DNA of 11,128 bases from NCBI GenBank assembly GCA_900321845.1, contig ONXT01000031.1:1-11128 (forward strand), in the 5' to 3' direction. This DNA comes from an uncultured Bacteroidales bacterium. GTDB lineage: Bacteria > Bacteroidota > Bacteroidia > Bacteroidales > WCHB1-69. A model generated the notes under the pieces. The model ran no database searches and was not told the DNA's origin. It saw only the letters and a list, made by a program, of their open reading frames with translations. A program made the position numbers and the translations under genes. Numbering within the stretch: position 1 is the first letter of the stretch; every line of letters starts with the position of its first letter. Positions 1 through 5,927 of the stretch are shown here, piece after piece.

Positions 1-1
1 A

Positions 2-238
2 ATGCTGCAAAGAGACTACAACAACGCTCAAAAAACCATCGACTGCATCGCCGATAAAGATGCCAGAACCTACTATCTTGCCGCCGTCCTCGGTGCCAGA
101 ACCCAAAACGACAACGCCGTTTACAGCAACTTGAGAGAATGCGTCAAAATGGATGCCACTTTCAAAGCCAAAGCCAAGAAAGACGCTGAATTCAAGAAAT
201 ACAAAAACAGACCTGACTTCAAAGACATCGTAAGATAG
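2..238 (+). CDS. C-terminal part of a TPR-type protein (5' end outside window)
   Basis: The reading frame is open from the first bases and ends with TAG at 236-238. The ATG at position 2 is probably an internal Met, because the protein begins inside what looks like a helical repeat. The 78 visible residues show an alternating helical pattern (YNNAQKTIDCI, then YYLAAVLGARTQND, then a lysine-rich stretch) and end in AEFKKYKNRPDFKDIVR. This ending resembles the C-terminus of Bacteroidales tetratricopeptide-repeat proteins, where the closing helices read like a DxEFxKYxxDxxFKxIV motif. Such proteins act as periplasmic or surface-associated scaffolds, but the N-terminal part that would settle location and role is not in the window. 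The gene is followed by an intrinsic terminator about 95 bp downstream, so it is probably the last gene of its transcript. Family assignment is from remembered sequence pattern, not a search. Confidence 0.65.
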   Translation: MLQRDYNNAQKTIDCIADKDARTYYLAAVLGARTQNDNAVYSNLRECVKMDATFKAKAKKDAEFKKYKNRPDFKDIVR

Positions 239-331
239 TGGATTGCAAACTGTAGTGAACGGTTGAAATCGCCTTTTACGAAATGTCTATCCGAATAAAA
301 TAATTCGCCATTAATTAAAAATCCCCATCAT

Positions 332-363
332 AAAAGAGGCGTTGTATAATGCCTCTTTTTTTT
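332..363 (+). terminator. Rho-independent terminator after the TPR gene
   Basis: A perfect 9-bp stem, AAAAGAGGC (332-340) and GCCTCTTTT (351-359), encloses a 10-base loop. It is followed by an unbroken T run to position 363. It lies only 10 bases before the ATG of the YitT gene. No TAnnTTTG box is visible between 239 and 373, so the YitT/S4 pair is transcribed either by read-through past this hairpin or from a promoter I do not recognise. A TATAAT at 345-350 lies in the loop and start of the second arm and is probably not a promoter in this lineage. Confidence 0.85.
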
Positions 364-373
364 ACCAAAACCA

Positions 374-1270
374 ATGAAAAAACTCACCAAAGCACAAATC
401 AAAGCACTCGTCAAAGACTACATTCTCATTCTGTTGGGAACCTTCATCATGTCCGTCGGCTATGTGGTCTTCGTCTCCCCGCTGAAGCTGGCTCCAGGAG
501 GCGTCTATGGTATCGCCATCATCCTGCACCACATCTTCAATTTCCCCATCGGTTTGTCGGGTCTCTGCCTCGACCTGCCGCTGCTGCTCATCGGCACGCT
601 GTGGTTAGGACCGAAATTCGGTGCCAAGACCGTGGTGGGCGTCTTCGGCCTTTCGGGCTTCATCTCGCTGGTGGAACTCTTTTACGGTTATGAACCACTC
701 ATCTCCGACCCGTCGGCCACCTTCATCCTCGCCCTCTTCGGCGCTGTGCTCATCGGCCTCGGCCTCGGCCTCATCTTCAAAACCCGCGCCACCTCCGGCG
801 GCACCGACATCATCGCCATGATTATCGGCAAGTATGTCAAACACATCCCCATCGGTACACTGCTCGTCATCGTGGACTCCATCGTCGTGCTCGGCGCGCT
901 CGCTGCTTTCGGCGATTGGACCATCCCCCTCTACTCATGGCTCGTCATCTATGTTACCGGCATTGTGGTGGACCGTGTCATCGCCGGCGGCCGCTCAGGC
1001 AAAGCCGTGATGATCATCTCCGACAAGACGGAGGAAATCAAAGACCGCATCCTCAACGACCTCGAACGGGGCGGCACCTTCATCAAGGGCGAAGGAATGT
1101 ACAACCACACCGAAAAGAAAATCATCTACACTACCGTCAGCCGCAAGGAACTTCCAAAGCTGATTTATTACGTTCACGAAATCGACCCCAACGCTTTCCT
1201 CTCCGTACTGGAGGCCTCCGAAGTACTCGGCAACGGCTTCGCCTCGCTGAAGGAAAAGGCGGAAGCGTAA
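374..1270 (+). CDS. YitT family membrane protein (DUF161 membrane domain + C-terminal DUF2179)
   Basis: This 298-residue protein has the two-part layout of the YitT family. The first about 200 residues are membrane-spanning, with hydrophobic segments near 14-35, 45-75, 85-105, 115-135, 160-178 and 185-202. The last about 90 residues form a soluble, mixed alpha/beta DUF2179 domain (about 207-290). Two glycine-rich loops typical of the family are present: PGGVYGIAII at 41-50 and ATSGGTDIIAMI at 139-150. They mark the internal duplication of the membrane part. The start ATG follows an A-rich stretch with no clear Shine-Dalgarno, and the N-terminus MKKLTKAQIK is a normal cytoplasmic lead. Members are inner-membrane proteins of unknown transport or sensing role, so I name no substrate. 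The S4-domain gene follows 30 bp downstream on the same strand. The family call is secure; the function is not. Confidence 0.9.
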   Translation: MKKLTKAQIKALVKDYILILLGTFIMSVGYVVFVSPLKLAPGGVYGIAIILHHIFNFPIGLSGLCLDLPLLLIGTLWLGPKFGAKTVVGVFGLSGFISLVELFYGYEPLISDPSATFILALFGAVLIGLGLGLIFKTRATSGGTDIIAMIIGKYVKHIPIGTLLVIVDSIVVLGALAAFGDWTIPLYSWLVIYVTGIVVDRVIAGGRSGKAVMIISDKTEEIKDRILNDLERGGTFIKGEGMYNHTEKKIIYTTVSRKELPKLIYYVHEIDPNAFLSVLEASEVLGNGFASLKEKAEA

Positions 1271-1300
1271 GACAACAAGATTTTACAAAGAGAACGACAG

Positions 1301-1702
1301 ATGGATACCGTAAGAATCGACAAGTGGCTTTGGATGGTAAGGCTGTTCAAGACGCGCTCAATGGCAACCGACGCGTGCAATGCCGGCAAGGTGAAAATGG
1401 ACGGCAACAATCTGAAGCCATCGAAAAACATCAAGGAAAACGAGATCTACGTGGTGCGCATCGGCCAACTGGAGAAGACTGTCCAAGTGCTGGGCAGTCC
1501 GAAAAGCAGGGTGGGTGCCCCGCTGGTTCCGCAGTTCTATACCGACCTCACGCCGCCCGAAGAATACGAGCGCGTGAAGATGCTCTCCATGCGCTTCGAA
1601 CACCGTGACCGTGGCGAAGGGCGACCGACCAAGCGCGACCGCCGACAAATCGAATTCGTCAAGAATTTGTATCGCGGCGACGAAGATGCTTCCAGCGATT
1701 AA
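1301..1702 (+). CDS. S4-domain RNA-binding protein, Hsp15 (HslR)-like
   Basis: This 133-residue protein begins with an S4 RNA-binding fold (about residues 4-65), seen in VRIDKWLWMVRLFKTRSMA and the following AGKVKMDGNNLKPSKNI. This is the usual RLDKWLW...R..A...GxVxVNG pattern of Hsp15-type proteins. The C-terminal third is highly basic and arginine-rich (RFEHRDRGEGRPTKRDRR), as in the family. E. coli Hsp15 binds stalled 50S subunits carrying nascent chains and helps recycle them. A similar role in ribosome rescue is likely here but inferred. The start is the first ATG after the YitT stop, 30 bp away, so the two genes are probably co-transcribed. Its last 44 bases overlap the 3' end of the minus-strand MurL-type gene, leaving no room for a terminator between the two converging transcripts. 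Confidence 0.88.
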   Translation: MDTVRIDKWLWMVRLFKTRSMATDACNAGKVKMDGNNLKPSKNIKENEIYVVRIGQLEKTVQVLGSPKSRVGAPLVPQFYTDLTPPEEYERVKMLSMRFEHRDRGEGRPTKRDRRQIEFVKNLYRGDEDASSD

Positions 1703-2933
1703 CGAGGTATTTGTCCTTCCTGCTTTCGTAAATCATTGATAATGCTTGATTTACCTCGTCAATCGTACCCACACACTCAAACGGCTTCACATCCGCGATG
1801 CCCGTCAATTCGTCAAAATAGGTGGTCAAAGACTCCTTGTTCAGCAGGTCTTCTCCAAAAATCCCAATCATCGTTTGATCATCAATAAAAGGAGAAAGGA
1901 TGATATAGGCGAAGAGGCATTTCGGACAGTTGCAACACCAGACATCGGTTTTGCTGCCCGCATTACAGCTCTTGAAAACAGGGAAATAACGAGGATATTG
2001 CGAGAAAAATTCCGCGATCTCCAATTCGCAATAGGGACGTAAGTAACTGTAATAGTGGTTAATATCGTTCATGTTGGCTTTCACGTAAGCACGGAAGTCC
2101 TCTTCAAATTCCAAGGATTTGGAGTATTGGTGGTTGATTTCGGTGCCGGGAATGGTAGGCTCGTTCGCACTCGACTCGTTGGAGAGCGCCACCTCGCGGA
2201 TGTTGGTGGCGGCACTCACTAAAACGGAGTAGAAAGCCAGCATCGCGGAGAAGGGCGTATGACCGTTGAGAAATCCTTGCTTGTTGAGTTCCAACAACTT
2301 AGGTGAAATTTCACGATGCAGCACCACAATATCCTCCAAGTTGGGAAAGCCGGCAATGCGAGCACATGCCAAGGTGGCGCCCCTCGGATTGATGATGAAA
2401 GGCACTATGTTCTGCTTCTTGCGCAAATGCTCCAGCGTCACCACCGAATCCTTTCCCCCACCAATCGGAACAATCACCCCTTTCGTATTGATAACCTTTT
2501 GATAATGAAAGTCTTCAATCGGTTTCTCATTATCAAATTCAAACTGGAGGAACTCCTTGACATCTGTTTTTATTCCATTCTGATAGAAAAACTCACCCAA
2601 CCCTTTCCAATAAAGTTTCTTCCACCAAAGCTGCTGATTTTCAGAAAGATGATGCCCGCGAACCAGCACTTTCGGAGAGCAGGTACATTTCCAGTAACTG
2701 ATCAGCTCGATGAGGCCGATGTGGAAAACGATGCCATCGAGGTCGGCGGCATTAGCTGTCACCCCGTACTTACCCGTTTCCAACCTCATTTTCGGAGAGA
2801 ACCGAATCGCACCGCCAATCGTGTAATCAAATTGTATATCTATTTGATTATCAATAATTTCATAACAATATCCTTCATAAATAAACTGCGGATATTGTTG
2901 CCGTAACGAAAGAAACTTATTCTGATTATCCAT
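1659..2933 (-). CDS. murL: MurL-type UDP-MurNAc-L-Ala-L-Glu epimerase (PP-loop ATPase fold)
   Basis: This 424-residue protein matches my memory of MurL, which uses ATP to invert L-Glu to D-Glu in UDP-MurNAc-L-Ala-L-Glu during peptidoglycan precursor synthesis. An N-terminal domain (1-145) carries the family block HIGLIELISYWKCTCSP (71-87) and WWKKLYWKGLGEFFYQNGI (103-121). A PP-loop ATP-binding motif, PIGGGKDSV, lies at 156-164. Next comes SNESSANEP (251-259). A cysteine cluster (C323, C333, C334, C336, C339) sits in the C-terminal part and could bind a metal. In Xanthomonas MurL works with MurD2, which adds L-Glu; no MurD gene is in this window. It is the last gene of a minus-strand operon, 17 bp after the exonuclease stop, and its final 14 codons overlap the S4 gene. 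The PP-loop is seen directly; the MurL assignment is by recalled similarity. Another N-type ATP pyrophosphatase of unknown substrate is the alternative. Confidence 0.75.
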   Translation of the reverse strand: MDNQNKFLSLRQQYPQFIYEGYCYEIIDNQIDIQFDYTIGGAIRFSPKMRLETGKYGVTANAADLDGIVFHIGLIELISYWKCTCSPKVLVRGHHLSENQQLWWKKLYWKGLGEFFYQNGIKTDVKEFLQFEFDNEKPIEDFHYQKVINTKGVIVPIGGGKDSVVTLEHLRKKQNIVPFIINPRGATLACARIAGFPNLEDIVVLHREISPKLLELNKQGFLNGHTPFSAMLAFYSVLVSAATNIREVALSNESSANEPTIPGTEINHQYSKSLEFEEDFRAYVKANMNDINHYYSYLRPYCELEIAEFFSQYPRYFPVFKSCNAGSKTDVWCCNCPKCLFAYIILSPFIDDQTMIGIFGEDLLNKESLTTYFDELTGIADVKPFECVGTIDEVNQALSMIYESRKDKYLVNRWKHLRRRDTNS

Positions 2934-2950
2934 ACTTTATCCTTTATACA

Positions 2951-3454
2951 TCATTCTTCATCAATGAGTTTAATGGCGATGGCGGCGCAGGCTTCGGCAT
3001 CGGCGAGGGCGTGGTGGTGCTTGGTGAGATCGTAGCCGCAGTAGGCCGCAACGGTAGGCAGCCGGTGGTTTTCCACCTCTGTCGGCAGCTTCTGTTGCGA
3101 GGCGATGAGTGTGCAATAGAATTTGTAGTTGGGGTATTTGAGATGGTAGGCGCGGAAAACGGCCTTGAGCGCGCCCTCCTCAAACATCTTGTCGTGCGCT
3201 ACCAAGGGCAAATCTCCAATCTTTTCCGCCGCCTTTTTCCATACCTCCGGAAATGTGGGGGCATCCTTCGTGTCTTTGAAACCCAATTTTATGATTTTGC
3301 TGTTATAAAAGTGGTAGTAGTTCGGCAACGGTTTCACTAAGCTGTAAAATGTATCCACAATCTCCCCATTTCTTACAATCACCAGACCGATGGAGCAGAT
3401 GCTGGTCCGCTTTCCATTGGCCGCTTCAAAATCTATCGCTGCAAAGTTCTGCAT
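2951..3454 (-). CDS. DnaQ-like 3'-5' exonuclease (DEDDh family), motif II altered
   Basis: This 167-residue protein has the DEDDh exonuclease order. Motif I is AIDFEAAN with D8 and E10. Motif II is LVAHDKMFEEGALKA. Motif III is HHHALADAEACAAIA with H147 and D152. Its length fits stand-alone epsilon-like exonucleases, which remove nucleotides from 3' ends of DNA or RNA using two metal ions. Motif II normally reads AHNxxFD; here the Asn is Asp (D88) and the metal-binding Asp is Glu (E92). Activity may therefore be changed, though Glu can sometimes stand in. The start ATG follows the stop of the upstream repeat-protein gene with a single base between them, so translation is probably coupled. The MurL-type gene follows 17 bp later. 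Substrate and role are unknown; it need not be part of DNA polymerase III. Confidence 0.85.
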   Translation of the reverse strand: MQNFAAIDFEAANGKRTSICSIGLVIVRNGEIVDTFYSLVKPLPNYYHFYNSKIIKLGFKDTKDAPTFPEVWKKAAEKIGDLPLVAHDKMFEEGALKAVFRAYHLKYPNYKFYCTLIASQQKLPTEVENHRLPTVAAYCGYDLTKHHHALADAEACAAIAIKLIDEE

Positions 3455-3455
3455 A

Positions 3456-3800
3456 TCAATACATTAAATGTTGTTTTTCCTTTTTTTGCCAACCGGCTTC
3501 GTATTTGTATGTGGTGAAGTAAATCACAAGGTCGGCTTCGTACTTATAATCCGTGAAATAGATTTTTTTCTTCGCATCGTATTTATAATCAGTGAAATAC
3601 CAAACTCCCTTGTTGCCATCTGCCTCATATTTATAAGTCGTCTTGTAAACCACGAGGTCGGCTTCGTATTTGTAATCGGAAACATAAACTTTCACATCGG
3701 CATCGTACTTATAGTCGGTGCTATAGACTGCTTGGGCAGAAATGCTATTGAAAACCAATACACTGATCATCAACAAGATAACAAAACGAATTATTTTCAT
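3456..3800 (-). CDS. Small exported YKY[ED]A-repeat protein (DUF6150-like, possible 7_1-knot fold)
   Basis: This 114-residue protein starts with a signal peptide: MKII, a hydrophobic core RFVILLMISVLVF, and a likely cleavage after SAQA (residue 24). The mature chain of about 90 residues is almost entirely six copies of Y-x-x-[DT]-Y-K-Y-[ED]-A starting at residues 26, 39, 52, 68, 81 and 94. An exact 13-residue period is broken once by a 3-residue insertion (in GNKGVW). The tail is WQKKEKQHLMY. I recall this pattern from DUF6150, whose characterised Ureaplasma member is reported as a 7_1-knotted protein; that link is from memory. I chose the ATG at 3800, not one at 3866, because it begins the signal peptide and lies downstream of the -7 box at 3834-3841, whereas 3866 lies upstream of it. 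First gene of the minus-strand operon; its stop is one base from the exonuclease start. Function unknown. Confidence 0.82.
   Translation of the reverse strand: MKIIRFVILLMISVLVFNSISAQAVYSTDYKYDADVKVYVSDYKYEADLVVYKTTYKYEADGNKGVWYFTDYKYDAKKKIYFTDYKYEADLVIYFTTYKYEAGWQKKEKQHLMY
3492..3728 (-). repeat. Six-copy 13-residue coding tandem repeat (ABC-ABC arrangement)
   Basis: The mature part of the exported protein consists of six units of about 39 bp. In protein order they read TDYKYDA, SDYKYEADL, TTYKYEAD, then after a linker TDYKYDA, TDYKYEADL, TTYKYEAG. The first, second and third units of each half match each other better than their neighbours: both third units have TTYKYEA, both second units have YKYEADLV. 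This implies an ancestral three-unit block that was duplicated. The DNA copies have diverged at third positions, so the array is under protein-level constraint and is not a recent slippage product. Confidence 0.85.
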
Positions 3801-3833
3801 TGCCAGATTTTTTTTGTAGGAAGAAAATGCATG

Positions 3834-3841
3834 CAAAGATA
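3834..3841 (-). promoter_or_regulatory. Bacteroidota -7 box (TATCTTTG) for the minus-strand operon
   Basis: On the minus strand this reads TATCTTTG, an exact fit to the Bacteroidota -7 consensus TAnnTTTG. A TTTG (plus-strand 3864-3867) lies 22 bp upstream and could be the -33 element, though that spacing is a little longer than usual. Transcription would begin near 3827-3830, giving a leader of about 30 bases before the ATG at 3800. It should drive the repeat protein, exonuclease and MurL-type genes. Confidence 0.7.
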
Positions 3842-3872
3842 CTATTTTTGATTTTGAGATAGACAAAGACTT

Positions 3873-3929
3873 CTACTTTTTCTTCGCGGGAGGCAAATCA
3901 TCTTCCACATCAACTTCATTCTCATACTC
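3873..3929 (-). pseudogene. Possible orphan 3' end of a lost gene (acidic then lysine-rich tail)
   Basis: Read on the minus strand, these bases encode EYENEVDVEDDLPPAKKK followed by TAG. Codon choice and amino-acid make-up look like a genuine protein C-terminus. The frame cannot continue upstream as a real gene, because it runs into the promoter and start of the SDR gene, where it becomes a shadow frame. It may be the last piece of a gene whose body was replaced when the current right-hand neighbour came to lie here. At 18 codons it could also be chance, so confidence is low. Confidence 0.22.
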
Positions 3930-3941
3930 AACAAAAAGTTG

Positions 3942-3949
3942 TATCTTTG
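3942..3949 (+). promoter_or_regulatory. Bacteroidota -7 box (TATCTTTG) for the SDR-VOC-Hdr operon
   Basis: TATCTTTG matches the TAnnTTTG consensus exactly and lies 24 bp before the ATG at 3974. Transcription would start near 3953-3956. I see no good TTTG at -33. The box and flanks (3941-3951) form an exact 11-bp inverted repeat with the opposite promoter at 3832-3842, so the two operons are divergently transcribed from nearly identical -7 regions about 100 bp apart. No further TAnnTTTG box was noticed in the gaps between 4775 and 9922, in keeping with one long transcript. Confidence 0.72.
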
Positions 3950-3973
3950 CACACTCATATTTTATATAGTAGA

Positions 3974-4774
3974 ATGGAGAAGTTTCGAGACAAAATCGTG
4001 TGGATAACCGGTTCATCCTCAGGCATTGGCGAGGCCACCGCCTATCGGTTGGCAGAGGAGAAAGCCACACTCATCCTTACCGCGTTGGAGGAGGATGTTT
4101 TGCAAGAGGTGCGACAAAAATGTTTGGGAAAGGGTGCTCCCGATGTGGCCATCCTTCCATACGACCTTTCCAATTTGCAAGATCTTCCAGCACTCGTTGA
4201 AACTGCGTGGCAGAAGTTCGGCCGAATCGACATCATGTACAACAACGCGGGTATCAGTCAGCGCACCAATACCATCGACACGGAGATGAGCATGATTCAT
4301 AAAATCATGGACATTGACTATTTTGCCCCTGTCATCATCACGAAAGCGTTGCTGCCCAAGATGTTGGCAAATGGAGGCGGACAGTTTGTGACCACGACGA
4401 GTATTGCGGGGTGCTTCGGTTTTCCGCTTCGCTGCGCCTACAGTTCCGCCAAGCACGCGCTGTACGGCTTTTTCGAAACAGTTCACGCCGAGTACTACAA
4501 CCAGAATATCCGCGTGACGCTGGTGTGCCCCGGACGCGTGCAGACCAACATCTCGTTCTACGCACTTGACAAGGGCGGAAAACGCCATGGCAAGATGGAT
4601 GCAGGCCAAGCCAACGGAGTCACCCCCGAGCAGGCCGCCAACAAAATCGTGCGCGCCATCTACAAGAAAAAACGCGAGGTATTGGTCGGCAAAACCGAAC
4701 TGCTGATGGCCTACATCAAACGTTTCTTCCCGGGACTTTGCGCCCGTCTGGCCAGAAAAGTGAAATCGATGTAA
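3974..4774 (+). CDS. Short-chain dehydrogenase/reductase (SDR), classical type
   Basis: This 266-residue protein has all the signatures of a classical NAD(P)-dependent SDR. The Rossmann dinucleotide motif is TGSSSGIGEA (12-21), with NNAG at 90-93. The catalytic triad is S143, Y156 and K160 (YSSAK). The cofactor/substrate loop CPGRVQT is at 185-191. It should oxidise or reduce a hydroxyl/keto group in the cytoplasm; the substrate is not apparent. The C-terminus is basic and hydrophobic (AYIKRFFPGLCARLARK), as in SDRs resembling DHRS7, and might touch the membrane. A TTG at 3947 would extend the protein by nine residues, but it lies inside the -7 promoter box and upstream of the expected transcript start, so I use the ATG at 3974. 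It is the first gene after the promoter; the VOC gene follows after 46 bp. Confidence 0.9.
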   Translation: MEKFRDKIVWITGSSSGIGEATAYRLAEEKATLILTALEEDVLQEVRQKCLGKGAPDVAILPYDLSNLQDLPALVETAWQKFGRIDIMYNNAGISQRTNTIDTEMSMIHKIMDIDYFAPVIITKALLPKMLANGGGQFVTTTSIAGCFGFPLRCAYSSAKHALYGFFETVHAEYYNQNIRVTLVCPGRVQTNISFYALDKGGKRHGKMDAGQANGVTPEQAANKIVRAIYKKKREVLVGKTELLMAYIKRFFPGLCARLARKVKSM

Positions 4775-4820
4775 GCGCAACCGCACAGTTCACTAATCAC
4801 AGATCACAAAACATAATTCT

Positions 4821-5897
4821 ATGGACAATTTTTTCATCACGGGAATTCAGCAAGTAGGCGTGGGGACCGAAAACTTCAAGGACTCGTGGCAATGGTATGC
4901 CGATATGTTTCACATCGACATCAAGATACTGGAAGATGACACCGTAGCGGAGCGGATGCTTCCCTATACGGGCAACCAGCCGCAAAAGCGGCGCGCTTGC
5001 GTGGCCATCAACATGCAGGGCGGCGGCGGAATGGAGATTTGGCAATACTCCGACCGGAAGCCGGTTCCGTGTCCGTTCCAAGTCGAAATCGGCGACCTTG
5101 GCATCTTCGCAGCTAAAATCAAGTGTTTGGATGTCAACACTTTCTATCAGGAAATAAGCAAGAAATACAACAATATCAGCGCGATTGAGATCCAACCCGA
5201 TGGAACCCCGACATTCTGGATAGAGGACCCATGGGGAAACTATTTCCAAGTGGTTGAATACAAGGACGTTTATCGCGATATGAAGCAGCTCTCTGGAGGT
5301 GTGCTCGGCGTGATGATCGGTGTTACCGACATTGACAAATCGCTGGCGGTCTATCGCGACATTCTGGGTTACGACGAGGTGATCTACGACAAGACGGGCG
5401 TTTTCAACGACTGGGGACTGTTGGAAGGCAGCGAGGACACCTACCGCCGCGTGTTGCTCACACACAGCCAGCCCCGCAAGGGCGCTTTCTCCGAAATTTT
5501 CGGCAAAAGCTACGTCGAACTGGTGGTCGCCCTCGACCGTGAGCCGCGCAAAATCTACGAGGGCCGCTTCTGGGGCGACCCGGGCTTCATCCAAATCTGC
5601 TACGATGTGGTGAATATGAAGGAGTTGGGCAAATTCTGCGCCGCCAAGGGCTTCCCGTTCACCGTGGACAGTTGTCCTGACGACATCCGCTTCGATATGG
5701 GCGAGGCATCCGGCCATTTCACCTACATCGAAGACCCCGACGGCACGCTCATTGAGTTCGTGGAAACACATAAAATCCCCGTACTCAAGAAGTTGGGCTG
5801 GAACATCGACTTGCAGAAACGCAATCCCGCCAAGCCTCTTCCCAAGTGGCTGTTGGGCTGCCTGCGCTGGCGGAAAGTCAATTTCGACAAAGAATAA
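4821..5897 (+). CDS. Double-domain VOC (glyoxalase/dioxygenase fold) protein
   Basis: This 358-residue protein contains two vicinal-oxygen-chelate domains in tandem, about residues 5-150 and 160-316. Each ends in the same signature, IEDPWGNYFQVVEY (134-147) and IEDPDGTLIEFVET (303-316). Candidate metal ligands are Q11, E72 and Q143 in domain 1 and E233, Q258 and E312 in domain 2, with Gln in places where His or Glu is common. A basic C-terminal tail (325-358, containing KPLPKWLLGCLRWRK) lies outside the VOC fold. VOC proteins include glyoxalase I, methylmalonyl-CoA epimerase and extradiol dioxygenases. An oxygen-dependent role is unlikely next to so many Fe-S proteins, so an isomerase or lyase is more plausible, but this is inference. 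It sits 46 bp after the SDR gene and 59 bp before the first HdrC-like gene, same strand. Confidence 0.88.
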   Translation: MDNFFITGIQQVGVGTENFKDSWQWYADMFHIDIKILEDDTVAERMLPYTGNQPQKRRACVAINMQGGGGMEIWQYSDRKPVPCPFQVEIGDLGIFAAKIKCLDVNTFYQEISKKYNNISAIEIQPDGTPTFWIEDPWGNYFQVVEYKDVYRDMKQLSGGVLGVMIGVTDIDKSLAVYRDILGYDEVIYDKTGVFNDWGLLEGSEDTYRRVLLTHSQPRKGAFSEIFGKSYVELVVALDREPRKIYEGRFWGDPGFIQICYDVVNMKELGKFCAAKGFPFTVDSCPDDIRFDMGEASGHFTYIEDPDGTLIEFVETHKIPVLKKLGWNIDLQKRNPAKPLPKWLLGCLRWRKVNFDKE

Positions 5898-5903
5898 TCC
5901 TGT

Positions 5904-5927
5904 AGAGACGCGGTTTTCCGCCTCTTT
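5904..5927 (+). repeat. Imperfect palindrome between VOC and HdrC genes (GAGACGCGG-type hairpin)
   Basis: AGAGACGCGG, a TTTT loop and CCGCCTCTTT form a hairpin with about ten base pairs, one C-C mismatch and one G-T pair, followed by T-rich bases. The left arm TGTAGAGACGCGG resembles a dispersed palindromic element I recall from cyanobacterial and some Bacteroidota genomes. It could act as a weak terminator or an mRNA-stability hairpin inside the operon, setting the VOC/SDR part apart from the Hdr part. Confidence 0.5.

Noticed and set aside
292..318. Small inverted repeat CGAAT/ATTCG and the TTAATTAA palindrome near 300-318
   Set aside because: A 5-bp stem and a short AT palindrome in AT-rich DNA are expected by chance.
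345..350. TATAAT as a promoter for YitT
   Set aside because: It lies in the loop and second arm of the terminator hairpin, and Bacteroidota promoters use TAnnTTTG rather than TATAAT.
3480..3740. Regular direct repeats that look like a CRISPR or tandem DNA array
   Set aside because: The period is set by codons (39 bp), copies differ at third positions, there are no unique spacers, and the repeats translate to a consistent protein motif.
3801..3866. Longer N-terminus for the YKYEA-repeat protein starting at 3866
   Set aside because: It lies upstream of the -7 box at 3834-3841 and would bury the signal peptide behind 22 extra residues.
3947..3973. TTG start that would extend the SDR protein by nine residues
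   Set aside because: The TTG is part of the TATCTTTG promoter box, so it would not be in the mRNA; the ATG at 3974 gives the normal SDR N-terminus.
4019..4786. 255-residue open frame on the minus strand opposite the SDR gene
   Set aside because: The SDR motifs on the plus strand are complete; the opposite frame has no family features.
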